Made by a program: the position numbers and the translations under genes. A DNA stretch of 64,000 bases, taken from Bacteroidaceae bacterium. Lineage in GTDB: Bacteria > Bacteroidota > Bacteroidia > Bacteroidales > Bacteroidaceae. Below the pieces are notes generated by a model. The model did not search any database. It was not told the DNA's origin and worked only from the letters and a program-made list of their open reading frames with translations. Shown here one piece after another: positions 49,033 through 57,500 of this stretch (its first letter is position 1; each line of letters starts with the position of its first letter). The stretch lies in NCBI GenBank assembly GCA_017534815.1, contig JAFXVS010000050.1, positions 34,244 to 98,243 on the forward strand, in the 5' to 3' direction.

Positions 49033-52000
49033 ATGAGACCTAAAACCTACATATTAACCCTTGTCGTTGTACAGACTCTCCTTTTCTGCTTAGTTGCATG
49101 TGGGGAAGCTTCAGATGTGCAGCAGAGTGAGATTGATTCGCTCAACGTGTTGGCATATCAGGCGAAATACCGTTCGTTGGAAGAAGCACGAGGGTATGTG
49201 GATGAGGTGCTGATTGGACATGCTGAGACCACCTATCGTGACGGCATCCATGAGGCTTTGTTGAACAAGGGCGACGTGCATGGTATGCGGATGGAGTATG
49301 ACTCTGCACAGGTCTGCTACACGCAGGTGCTGGAAGAATCGAACAACGATTTGTTGTGCAGTGTGGCAGATGTGGATATGATGTCTGTGTGTCTGATGCT
49401 GTCGATGAGTAAAGAGTTCTACGACTATCGGAGTGACGCACAGGAACGTATGGAGAATGTGGAGGAAGAGACTGAGGATATGACTGAGCATCAGAGAAGT
49501 GTATGGAGTGCTTTGCAGACTGATTACCATTTTGTGTCGATGAATTATTTCATCAAAATGCGTCAAGATGAAGGGGTGAAGGAAGAGTTTGACTGGTTGG
49601 AAGAACATCAGGATATGTTTGCAACGGATTCAGTGAAGCAATCCACCTATCTGTTCTTGAAGTCCATCTACAACGTCTCAGGCATGAAGGCGGTTGATGC
49701 GGAAGATGAGATGCAGGGCAACATGATACGTCTCTTGTCGATGAGCAGGCAGAATGGTAATGTCTATTTTGAGATTACCGCTTTGGACGCATTGGCCAAG
49801 TCTATTATGACAGGTGGAGAACTGAAACCTTCACGTTGGGTCTTCATTGAGGAATTGATTGGCGAGTTTGGTTTTGCGCCTTTAGAGTACAGGTTGGCAA
49901 ATCGTGCTTTGCGGTTGGCCAGACTCTATGGGAATGACTTCGTGCAGACGACGGTACTGGTCACGCTTTCTGATTATTATTTGAGAAATGGTGAAGACAG
50001 TCTGGCGGTGGTGCAGATGGAGGACGCTTTGGAACTCATCAATCATCATCATCGGCAGATGCTTCATCTGGAGGATTCGACAGAGATTGCCGACAAGGAT
50101 GTGCTTTATGTCTATGAAGAGACGGATGATTCTCTTTCGAAAGAGATGCGTTGGATTGTTGACCCAAACGTGGTGGCTGTTCCAGAATGGATGGCGATGG
50201 TGAGGGAGCAGTTGAGCATTGTCTATGGTGCGATGGGCTTGAAGGCTGAATCGGATTATAACCATAATGTGTATTTCGATATTCTTGATGCCACGAGACA
50301 GGATTTGCGTGTCGTGCAGGAAGAAGACCATCTGAAAGAGGAGGAGCATACGCTCAATCTTCTGTTGTGGGTATTCGTCATCGTCATTGTGGTGTTGGCT
50401 TGGCTGCTGTATGTCTATAACAAACGGAGCCGTGAGGAGTATCGGAAGAAGGTGAGGATGCTGAGCAAGGTGATAGATGTGTGCAAGCATTTGTCATCGG
50501 CGTTGTCAGAAGACATAGAGGATGAGGAGGATTTGGATGGAGCTTTACACCAGATTGCAGATGCCGATGTGGAGCGTCTTTTCCCTCAAACGAAGGGACA
50601 GGATTGGACGAAGATGGACTATCAGACGATGAAGGGCTTGGACAAGGAAATGTTCCATGTGTTGCAGGTGTTCTATGACTGGATGAAGAAGAAGGGTATG
50701 CAGTATATTCAGTTCTCAGAGGAGCAAGAACGTCTTGAAAGTGAGACCTTCGTGTTTGAGAAGCGTCTGGAGGAAAACAAACGTCAGTATATCGAGAAAT
50801 TGACATCGATGTCGATTGTGAATGGCATTACACCTTTCCTTGATCGTGCTTTGCATGAAATCAACAAGTTGAAGAAAGACAAGAATGCGACACCAGAGAT
50901 GGTGCGAGAACGTTTCCAATATCTCAGTGAACTCATCGATAAGATTAATGATTATAATGATGTGCTGGGACATTGGGTGAAGATTCGTCAGGGTATGGTG
51001 ACGCTGAACATTGAGAACTTTGCATTGAAGCCGCTGTTCGACACCTTGCGTCATGGAACAAAGAGCTTTGACATTAAGGGCGTTTCTTTGGTGGTCGATG
51101 AAACGGATGGAGTGGTGAAGGCAGACAAGTCGCTGACCCTTTTCATGATGAACACGCTGTTGGACAATGCCCGTAAATACACTCCTGCTGGTGGCAGCGT
51201 AAGACTGTCGGCGGCAGAGACTGAGAATTATGTGGAGGTGTCGGTAGAGGATACAGGACACGGTATGTCGCCTGAGGATGTGGACACGCTGAACAATTCG
51301 AAGGTCTATGATTCGAGCAAGATAGGAACGGAGGGTGCCAATGCGTCGGACATTAAGCAGAACAAGGGATTTGGCTTTGGCTTGATGAACTGCAAGGGCA
51401 TCATCGGCAAGTATAAGAAGACCAACGCAGTGTTCAATGTGTGCGAATTTGGCGTAGAGAGTGAGATAGGGAAGGGTAGCCGCTTCTTCTTCCGTCTGCC
51501 AAAGGGTGTGCTGAAGGCGATGATGTGTGTGGGTATGTTGCTGTCCTCCTTGATGGTGAAGGCTGAGGTGCATCTGCCCGATGCTGAGGTATATGCTGAC
51601 AGCATCTTTACGGCCAACGTGTCTGGCAATTATGAGCAGGCGATACTGTATGCTGATTCTGCCATCCAGTGCTTCAACCGATACTATTTGGAGCAGGTGC
51701 CGAAGGGCAAGCATCTGATGACTTTGGAGGGTGATGATATGGCTGAGATTGAGTGGTGGAAGTCGGGCATGGATACGGATTACGAACTGATTATCGGCAT
51801 CAGAAATGAGGTGGCGATTGCTGCTTTGTCGTTGAACAGGAACAGCCTCTATCATTATAATAATGAGGTGTTCACCCGTTTGTATAAGATAATCAGCACG
51901 GATCCGACGTTGGAAGAATATTGCAATGACGTCAAGATGGCGAACCGCAACAAGAAGACGACTGTGATTCTGTTGGGCGTGCTGTTGTTCCTGGTGCTGG

Positions 52001-53241
52001 CCACTTATTTCTTCCTCCACTATCGAAATACGCAACTGTTTATCTTCAATCTGAGGCAATTCATCCAATTAAACAACAACGTATTCACAGCCACAGAGCA
52101 GACGCTTCCAGACGTGTTGCATCAGAACCTTTCGGACATCAAGACGGCTGATACGGTAGGGATGATGATTCCCCCTAAGGACTCGTCCGACCAGTTCCAG
52201 TTTTTCTTTACGGGCGAGGTAGCAGAGCGCAATGTGTATGAGAGCATGATGCAATCCGCTTATCGTCAGCAGCAGGAGGTTGTGAGCAGCAATGGACGTT
52301 TTCGTGCCTATCCGATGTTTGTGCCGGGTTCTGAAGACAAAGCGATGATTGGTGTGATGGGCGTCCATTTTGTGGATGGAAAATTGGAGGAGGAGGAGTC
52401 GCTCATCATCAATCTGGTGGTTCAGTTCATGAGCATCCATTCCTATTTCTCCTATGCCAAGGTGGATGAGATGGCTGAGTTGCTTGAACTGAAGCAGGAT
52501 GAGAAGATGCGCATTGACAACGAGCAGCAGAAGGTGTATGTGAGGAACCAGATTATGGACAACAGCCTCTCGACTCTGAAGCATGAGACCATGTACTACC
52601 CGAACCGCATCAAGCAAATCGTTGATGCTGCTTTGGCCGATTCGGATGAGTCGGACAAGGAGGCAGCCATTCAAGACCTGGATGAGTTGCTGTCCTACTA
52701 CAAGGAGGTGTTCACCATCCTGAGCACCTGTGCTGGCAAGCAAGTGGAGAAGGTGCTGTTCAAACGTACGATGCTTACTGCCCAAGAGATTGGTGAGATG
52801 GCTCAACGCTCGTTCAAGAAGCAGCAAAAGAGGGTGCAGGGCAAGACCACAATGCAGGTGTCGGGCGTTGCTGATTTGACCATTCAAGGTGACAGAATCT
52901 TTATCCAAACCCTCCTCGATAACATCATCTCCCTCTATTTTGAGCATGAATCAGGTGGTAATTTGCTGCTGAATTTTGATGTTTCGGACGGATTCGCTAA
53001 ATTTGCATTCACGGACACGGCCTACCGTTACGCTGACGAGGACATTCCGCAGCTCTTTTATATAGATAATGTGAAGTATGACGCAAAGAGTGACACGCTG
53101 TCTGGAGCGCAGTACATGATATGCCGACAGATAGTCAGAGAGCATGATGCATATTCCTCACGACGAGGATGTCGCATCTATGTGGAGAACAATGATGACG
53201 GGCATGGATCGAGCTTCATTTTCACCCTTCCAATGATGTAG
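49033..53241 (+). CDS. Twin sensor histidine-kinase-like protein (two sensor/HATPase modules in one chain)
   Basis: 1402 residues. Lipoprotein-like signal ending CLVACGE (C23), a TPR-like periplasmic domain to about 440, membrane segment about 441-461, a helical DHp-like region, and a HATPase domain (about 680-830; N box NTLLDNARKYTPAG, G boxes VEDTGHGMSPED and NKGFGFGLMN). The chain then has a second signal-like segment (about 826-846, MMCVGMLLSSLMVKAEV), a second sensor with helical repeats, a membrane segment about 976-996, a histidine in LSTLKHETMYYPNRIKQI, and a degenerate HATPase to the end (IFIQTLLDNIISLYFE). The family looks like DUF5112/DUF5113. The response regulator gene follows. 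A fusion of two once-separate kinases is likely (inference). Confidence 0.85.
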   Translation: MRPKTYILTLVVVQTLLFCLVACGEASDVQQSEIDSLNVLAYQAKYRSLEEARGYVDEVLIGHAETTYRDGIHEALLNKGDVHGMRMEYDSAQVCYTQVLEESNNDLLCSVADVDMMSVCLMLSMSKEFYDYRSDAQERMENVEEETEDMTEHQRSVWSALQTDYHFVSMNYFIKMRQDEGVKEEFDWLEEHQDMFATDSVKQSTYLFLKSIYNVSGMKAVDAEDEMQGNMIRLLSMSRQNGNVYFEITALDALAKSIMTGGELKPSRWVFIEELIGEFGFAPLEYRLANRALRLARLYGNDFVQTTVLVTLSDYYLRNGEDSLAVVQMEDALELINHHHRQMLHLEDSTEIADKDVLYVYEETDDSLSKEMRWIVDPNVVAVPEWMAMVREQLSIVYGAMGLKAESDYNHNVYFDILDATRQDLRVVQEEDHLKEEEHTLNLLLWVFVIVIVVLAWLLYVYNKRSREEYRKKVRMLSKVIDVCKHLSSALSEDIEDEEDLDGALHQIADADVERLFPQTKGQDWTKMDYQTMKGLDKEMFHVLQVFYDWMKKKGMQYIQFSEEQERLESETFVFEKRLEENKRQYIEKLTSMSIVNGITPFLDRALHEINKLKKDKNATPEMVRERFQYLSELIDKINDYNDVLGHWVKIRQGMVTLNIENFALKPLFDTLRHGTKSFDIKGVSLVVDETDGVVKADKSLTLFMMNTLLDNARKYTPAGGSVRLSAAETENYVEVSVEDTGHGMSPEDVDTLNNSKVYDSSKIGTEGANASDIKQNKGFGFGLMNCKGIIGKYKKTNAVFNVCEFGVESEIGKGSRFFFRLPKGVLKAMMCVGMLLSSLMVKAEVHLPDAEVYADSIFTANVSGNYEQAILYADSAIQCFNRYYLEQVPKGKHLMTLEGDDMAEIEWWKSGMDTDYELIIGIRNEVAIAALSLNRNSLYHYNNEVFTRLYKIISTDPTLEEYCNDVKMANRNKKTTVILLGVLLFLVLATYFFLHYRNTQLFIFNLRQFIQLNNNVFTATEQTLPDVLHQNLSDIKTADTVGMMIPPKDSSDQFQFFFTGEVAERNVYESMMQSAYRQQQEVVSSNGRFRAYPMFVPGSEDKAMIGVMGVHFVDGKLEEEESLIINLVVQFMSIHSYFSYAKVDEMAELLELKQDEKMRIDNEQQKVYVRNQIMDNSLSTLKHETMYYPNRIKQIVDAALADSDESDKEAAIQDLDELLSYYKEVFTILSTCAGKQVEKVLFKRTMLTAQEIGEMAQRSFKKQQKRVQGKTTMQVSGVADLTIQGDRIFIQTLLDNIISLYFEHESGGNLLLNFDVSDGFAKFAFTDTAYRYADEDIPQLFYIDNVKYDAKSDTLSGAQYMICRQIVREHDAYSSRRGCRIYVENNDDGHGSSFIFTLPMM

Positions 53242-53243
53242 CC

Positions 53244-53284
53244 CCCCTATACTATAATGGTTACTAACCATCATACTATAGGGG
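53244..53284 (+). promoter_or_regulatory. Long inter-gene hairpin between kinase and response regulator
   Basis: 20-base arms (53244-53263 and 53265-53284) pair with two mismatches around a one-base centre: CCCCTATA at the ends and ATGGTTA/TAACCAT at the centre. It starts 3 bases after the kinase stop and lies 50 bases before the regulator start, with no T run after it and no good promoter for the regulator, so it may attenuate or process the message. Confidence 0.8.
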
Positions 53285-53334
53285 TCAAGAGACAAAAAAT
53301 CGGACGATATTAAAACATAAAAAACTTACATATA

Positions 53335-54054
53335 ATGGAACCTTTTAAAGTAATTATTGTGGAAGACGTTGCCCTGGAAATGAAGGGCACGGTAGAAATT
53401 TTCCGTTCAGAGATTCCTGAGGCGGAAATCGTTGGCACAGCCATGAACGAGACAGAACTGTGGCGACTGATGCGCGACAGCCAGCCCGATCTCGTGCTGC
53501 TCGATCTCGGTCTGGGTGGCTCCACAACGGCTGGCGTGGATGTCTGCAAGCAGTTGCGACGCCGCTATCCCGATGTGCATGTGCTCATCTTTACGGGTGA
53601 AATCATGAACGAGAAACTGTGGGTGGACGCCCTCGATGCAGGTACTGACGGCATTATCCTGAAGAGCGGTGAACTCCTGACAAAAGGTGATGTGCAGAGC
53701 GTGCTGAACGGCAAGCGCATGGTCTTCAACCAGCCCATCCTTGAGAAGATTCTCCAGCGTTTCCGCAGGTCTGTCCTCAATGAGTCCATGCGTCAGGAGG
53801 CCTTCCTCGATTACGACATCGACGAGTATGATGAGCGTTTCCTCCGGCATCTTGCATTGGGTTATACCAAAGAAATGATTGCCGGCCTGAAGGGAATGCC
53901 CTTCGGCGTGAAGTCCATTGAGAAGCGTCAGAACGATCTGATCAACCGACTTTTTGGCGATGACCACGAGCCCATCAATGCCACTCGTCTTGCCACCAAG
54001 GCCATCGAACTGCGCATCCTCGACATTGACGAGCTCGAACCTGATGATGAATAG
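53335..54054 (+). CDS. Response regulator (receiver plus C-terminal HTH-like domain)
   Basis: 239 residues. Receiver domain about 1-125: acidic pocket E10/D11 (IIVEDVALE), phospho-acceptor D57 in LVLLDLGLGG, and conserved lysine in DGIILKSGE. The C-terminal part (about 150-225) reads LRHLALGYTKEMIAGLKGMP, then FGVKSIEKRQNDLINRLFGD, an HTH reminiscent of LuxR-type output but divergent, as in Bacteroidota regulators. It pairs with the twin sensor kinase 93 bases upstream across a hairpin. Target genes are unknown; the AbgT-like gene starts 55 bases downstream on the same strand. Confidence 0.9.
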   Translation: MEPFKVIIVEDVALEMKGTVEIFRSEIPEAEIVGTAMNETELWRLMRDSQPDLVLLDLGLGGSTTAGVDVCKQLRRRYPDVHVLIFTGEIMNEKLWVDALDAGTDGIILKSGELLTKGDVQSVLNGKRMVFNQPILEKILQRFRRSVLNESMRQEAFLDYDIDEYDERFLRHLALGYTKEMIAGLKGMPFGVKSIEKRQNDLINRLFGDDHEPINATRLATKAIELRILDIDELEPDDE

Positions 54055-54109
54055 CCGCTTTTCATTTATTCATTCTGTTCATTGAGTAGATGACCTATAA
54101 AGTTGATAG

Positions 54110-54805
54110 ATGACTTATAAAGACTACATCCGACGAATCCTGAAATACCTCTTCTGGGGTATTCTCATAGCCCTTGTCCTCATGCTCTTCATCTCGTGGG
54201 TGCTGAGCATCTATGTCGATGGCGTTCAAGGGCTGCTGACCACGCGTGGCATTCGTTGGATGTGCGTCAACATCGTCCCCAACTTCTCTTCTGTCCACAT
54301 TGCCAAGCTGTTGCTCGGTTTGATGGCAATAAGTGTGCTGCGGGCATCAGGCATCTTGCGAGCGTTCCACTCTCACATATCCCTGAAGCAGCGGCGTGCC
54401 CTGCAAATCACGGGCGTCTCCGTCGTGGTGATCCTGATTCTCTTCTCTTTGCTGCTGCTCTTGCCCGACCCTGTCTTGCTCAGCGCTTTCGGCACCTTCC
54501 ACAATTCGGCCTTCTCCAAAGGGTTCTTCGGTCTGCTGGCTTGCCTCGCCATTTTCATCGGCAATGTCTATGGCTACACTTCAGGACGCTTCACCACCAT
54601 GCGTGATTTCATGCAGGCACATGCTTCCATCTTCGCTTCTGTCTCCAATTACTTTGTGATGCTTTTCTTGGCAAGCCAATTCGTCAACTGTCTTGACTAC
54701 ACAGGAATCCTTCCCTTGTTGGGCGATAATGGTACATTCTTCTATCTGCTGAAAGGATTCCTTTATAATGGTACATTATTATTATATATTCTTCTGGTCT
54801 TGTGA
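54110..54805 (+). CDS. Short AbgT-like membrane protein
   Basis: 231 residues, about six hydrophobic segments (near 12-32, 58-78, 102-122, 140-157, 175-195, 210-230). The part VDGVQGLLTTRGIRWMCVNI and VPNFSSVHIAKLLLGLMAIS resembles the N-terminal half of AbgT-type (p-aminobenzoyl-glutamate) transporters, which are about 500 residues; the remainder follows the same hydrophobic layout without a clear second half. It could be a shortened relative that dimerises or a distinct small family. It follows the response regulator by 55 bases and is convergent with nth. Function not assigned. Confidence 0.65.
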   Translation: MTYKDYIRRILKYLFWGILIALVLMLFISWVLSIYVDGVQGLLTTRGIRWMCVNIVPNFSSVHIAKLLLGLMAISVLRASGILRAFHSHISLKQRRALQITGVSVVVILILFSLLLLLPDPVLLSAFGTFHNSAFSKGFFGLLACLAIFIGNVYGYTSGRFTTMRDFMQAHASIFASVSNYFVMLFLASQFVNCLDYTGILPLLGDNGTFFYLLKGFLYNGTLLLYILLVL

Positions 54806-54822
54806 CCCTTGGTCGAGGGATG

Positions 54823-55473
54823 TCATTGACCCTTGCGACTCGCTTTTGACTCCTTACAGAAAGCGCTGATGCCACATCCCTCACAATTGGGCTTTTGGCT
54901 CTTGCATACATAGCGTCCATGCAGAATGAGCCAATGATGCGCTCTTGAAATCAACTCGTCAGGGATGTTCTTCACCAATTCCTTCTCCACAGCGTATGGA
55001 GTTGTGCATCGCTCGCTCACCAATCCGATGCGATGACTGACACGAAACACATGCGTATCGACAGCCATCGTTGCCTGATCAAACACCACACTCAACACCA
55101 CATTCGCCGTCTTCCTGCCTACACCAGGCAATGCCACCAGTGCATCAAAATCCTTTGGCACCTCACCTGCATGTCTTTCCATCAGGAGTTTCGCCATTCC
55201 CACCAGATGCTCAGCCTTGCTGTTCGGATAGCTCACCGACTTCACATAATGCAGCACCTCCTCCTGCGTCGCTTTCGCCATCACATCAGGAGTAGGGAAG
55301 GCCTTGAACAACGCAGGTGTCACCATGTTCACACGTTTGTCTGTACATTGTGCCGACAGCATCACAGCACACAGCAACTGAAAAGGATCGTTGTACTTCA
55401 GCTCCGTGTTCGCCTCAGGCATTGCCTCCTGAAAATACGCAATGAACTGCGCGTATCGTTCTTTCTTCGTCAT
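54823..55473 (-). CDS. nth: Endonuclease III
   Basis: 216 residues, the usual length. DNA glycosylase/AP-lyase for oxidised pyrimidines. The helix-hairpin-helix LVALPGVGRKTANVVLSVVF contains the catalytic lysine, and the catalytic aspartate is in AVDTHVFRVSHRIGL. The 4Fe-4S ligands follow C-x6-C-x2-C-x5-C in CKSQKPNCEGCGISAFC. Complete. It lies downstream of rpmA on the same strand but separated by an inverted repeat and a small tandem-repeat array, so it may have its own transcript. Confidence 0.97.
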   Translation of the reverse strand: MTKKERYAQFIAYFQEAMPEANTELKYNDPFQLLCAVMLSAQCTDKRVNMVTPALFKAFPTPDVMAKATQEEVLHYVKSVSYPNSKAEHLVGMAKLLMERHAGEVPKDFDALVALPGVGRKTANVVLSVVFDQATMAVDTHVFRVSHRIGLVSERCTTPYAVEKELVKNIPDELISRAHHWLILHGRYVCKSQKPNCEGCGISAFCKESKASRKGQ

Positions 55474-55491
55474 CTCTTTCTTATATTAAAT

Positions 55492-55527
55492 TCTATAGTT
55501 CCTATAGTTTCTATAGCTCCTATAGCC
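55492..55527. repeat. Four tandem 9-base repeats (yCTATAGyy)
   Basis: Units at 55492, 55501, 55510 and 55519, each with the palindromic core CTATAG, in the leader of nth. Confidence 0.8.
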
Positions 55528-55542
55528 CTTATTAAACCAATA

Positions 55543-55574
55543 ACGGACAACAGCCTCATTCGACCGTTGTCCGT
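55543..55574 (-). terminator. Inverted repeat after rpmA, possible terminator
   Basis: Perfect 9-bp arms ACGGACAAC (55543-55551) / GTTGTCCGT (55566-55574), 14-base loop, 28 bases after the rpmA stop; no strong T run on the minus strand. Confidence 0.55.
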
Positions 55575-55601
55575 TGTCTTTTGTCTTTAGTCCGCTGTTC
55601 G

Positions 55602-55868
55602 TTAAGCTTCAGCAACTACGGGCTCAATAGATACTGTGCTGCGGTTTTCGCGACCACGCTTGAACACCACCACGCCGTCAATCAGAGCGTAAAGAGTGTC
55701 ATCCTTGCCAATACCTACATTCTTACCAGGGTGATGCTTTGTGCCACGCTGACGAACGATAATGTTGCCAGCCTTAACTGTTTCACCACCGAAGTGCTTC
55801 AAACCGAGTCGTTTAGAGTGTGACTCACGGCCGTTCTTAGAACTACCTACACCTTTTTTATGTGCCAT
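55602..55868 (-). CDS. rpmA: 50S ribosomal protein L27
   Basis: 88 residues: [20 protein letters not shown] start, then the highly conserved [20 protein letters not shown] and [21 protein letters not shown]27 lies at the peptidyl-transferase centre. In this genome, as in most bacteria, it follows rplU (65 bases), forming the usual operon. The mature N-terminus begins after the initiator Met with AHKKG, without the N-terminal cleavage extension seen in some Firmicutes. Confidence 0.98.
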   Translation of the reverse strand: MAHKKGVGSSKNGRESHSKRLGLKHFGGETVKAGNIIVRQRGTKHHPGKNVGIGKDDTLYALIDGVVVFKRGRENRSTVSIEPVVAEA

Positions 55869-55933
55869 GTTGAATAACTGTCTTAAATTTGATTGATAAA
55901 TTGTTTTGATAAAACGTCAAGCGTGTGGACTTG

Positions 55934-56251
55934 TTATGCTACAACAGACTTAACGAGAACCTGAGTGAACTGATCACGATAGCCTCTCATCTTGCGATAG
56001 CCCTTGCGGCGACGCTTGTGGAACACGAGCACCTTGTCACCCTTGATGAGTGGAACAAGCACTTCGAGCACTACCTTTGCGCCCTCCACAGTGGGAGTGC
56101 CTACTGTTACTACACCGTCGTTGTCTGCCAACAACACTTTCTCAATCTCAACAGTTGCGCCAGTTTCCACATTCTGCATGTGGTGAACGTAGAGCTTCTT
56201 GCCCTCTTCAACCTTGAACTGCTGACCCTGAATTTCTGCAATTACGTACAT
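55934..56251 (-). CDS. rplU: 50S ribosomal protein L21
   Basis: 105 residues: [20 protein letters not shown] start, [20 protein letters not shown], and the conserved [21 protein letters not shown]-terminal block that binds 23S rRNA. It is first in the rplU-rpmA operon. A minus-strand TACCTTTG (56338-56345) gives a leader of about 80 bases that is GC-richer than its surroundings and could fold; an autoregulatory leader is possible but not shown. Confidence 0.98.
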   Translation of the reverse strand: MYVIAEIQGQQFKVEEGKKLYVHHMQNVETGATVEIEKVLLADNDGVVTVGTPTVEGAKVVLEVLVPLIKGDKVLVFHKRRRKGYRKMRGYRDQFTQVLVKSVVA

Positions 56252-56337
56252 TTGATTTTAATTGTTTAGGGTTCCATCGGGAGGCGGAGCACCACTTTGT
56301 ACCCACTTGTTCGAGCCTTTCCGACATAAATCGGCTG

Positions 56338-56345
56338 CAAAGGTA
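56338..56345 (-). promoter_or_regulatory. -7 element TACCTTTG for rplU/rpmA
   Basis: Minus-strand match 86 bases upstream of the rplU start. Confidence 0.7.
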
Positions 56346-56397
56346 CGACTTTTCCCTCAACTCACCAAACTTTTTCTCACTTTTATTTGAAAAATCA

Positions 56398-57486
56398 TCA
56401 CCACTTCATCAGTTTCTTCAAGAATGGCGTCAATTCATTGGCCATCTTCTCGTGTTGACGCATGGATGGATGCCAGTCTGCTCCATATCCAAGGCTACCG
56501 TCATGGGGGGTGAAGTCGAAACGATAGACTTCTTTGTCTCCTTGCTTATGAGCATAGTCAGCAGCAACATCCATTGCTTGTTGAGCAGAACGGAGTTGTT
56601 GACCATTCATCATGCAACCACACAGGAATACGATCTTGGCTTTGGGGTAGTGGCTACGTACCTGCTTGTAAAGCTGTTTAAAGCCATTGAGCAACAAGAC
56701 GGAATCTGCTCCTTGGGTGGAAGTGTCGTTGGTGCCAAGGTTGATGCAGACCACATCAGGGGTATAACGAGAGAAATCCCATTTGTGTTGATCATTATAT
56801 AATAATGTGTATGGATACTCCGTGTTCATGGTCACCTTGTCACCAGTTTTGGGACCGTTGTAACTGCGATACACACCAATGCCGCTACGTGCCACTACAA
56901 CGGCTTGGGCATTGAGACTACGTGCTGTGCGAGCAGCGTAGGTGTAATAATAGTTGGCGGTTTCCTCCTCGTAGTGCTCGGCTTCTGAGTTTGCCTCTAT
57001 GCCGTAGCCGCAGGTGATGGAATTGCCGATGAATTCAATCTTGCGTTGGGGTACGTTGGTGGCAGGAGCGAGGGTTTTGCCCTTATCAACGAAGAATCCA
57101 TGAAACTCTGGCAAGTTTTCGTACCCTTCGCCGATGTAGGTGACGACAGCCTGGTGGGTGCCATCCTTTAGATTACGGGCAAGGTTCACGATGGTGTTGC
57201 CAAGGAAGGATATTTTGAAAGGTTCGCCGCCATCAATCTCTGCCATAAAGTAGCCGCTGTGGAGTTTGCACATCATGTCGAGCGACGTGCCTGTGAAACC
57301 TGTCCTGAATTGAACGCCAGGATAGGTGAACACCAAGTGCATGGGGTCAGAGTAGTCAATGCGTCCGATGTACTGGATGTTGGGGTCATCAGGGTGGAAG
57401 AGGGTTTTATTGGTGCTTTTCCCTTGTGCATGAACATTCAAAAAGGCAAATAATGACATGAGGAGTAAGGAATAAAATTTGATCAT
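56398..57486 (-). CDS. Carbohydrate esterase family 2-like (SGNH) acetyl esterase
   Basis: 362 residues. Signal peptide MIKFYSLLLMSLFAFLNVHA. N-terminal jelly-roll (about 35-145) followed by an SGNH hydrolase domain: nucleophile S156 in FIGNSITCGYG, the GTND block INLGTNDTSTQGADS, and the C-terminal DWHPSMRQHEKMA giving the catalytic His (and possible Asp). This layout matches CE2 enzymes that remove acetyl groups from xylan or other polysaccharides. It is the last gene of an operon with GH51 (14 bases upstream) and a lipoprotein. The three together point to degradation of acetylated arabinose-containing plant cell-wall glycan. Confidence 0.92.
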   Translation of the reverse strand: MIKFYSLLLMSLFAFLNVHAQGKSTNKTLFHPDDPNIQYIGRIDYSDPMHLVFTYPGVQFRTGFTGTSLDMMCKLHSGYFMAEIDGGEPFKISFLGNTIVNLARNLKDGTHQAVVTYIGEGYENLPEFHGFFVDKGKTLAPATNVPQRKIEFIGNSITCGYGIEANSEAEHYEEETANYYYTYAARTARSLNAQAVVVARSGIGVYRSYNGPKTGDKVTMNTEYPYTLLYNDQHKWDFSRYTPDVVCINLGTNDTSTQGADSVLLLNGFKQLYKQVRSHYPKAKIVFLCGCMMNGQQLRSAQQAMDVAADYAHKQGDKEVYRFDFTPHDGSLGYGADWHPSMRQHEKMANELTPFLKKLMKW

Positions 57487-57500
57487 GTTAATGTGATGAT

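Noticed and set aside
50716-52068. Minus-strand frame of 450 codons inside the sensor-kinase gene
   Set aside because: Antisense of a well-supported gene; composition (His/Gln/Arg/Ile-rich) is not protein-like and no start signal is seen.
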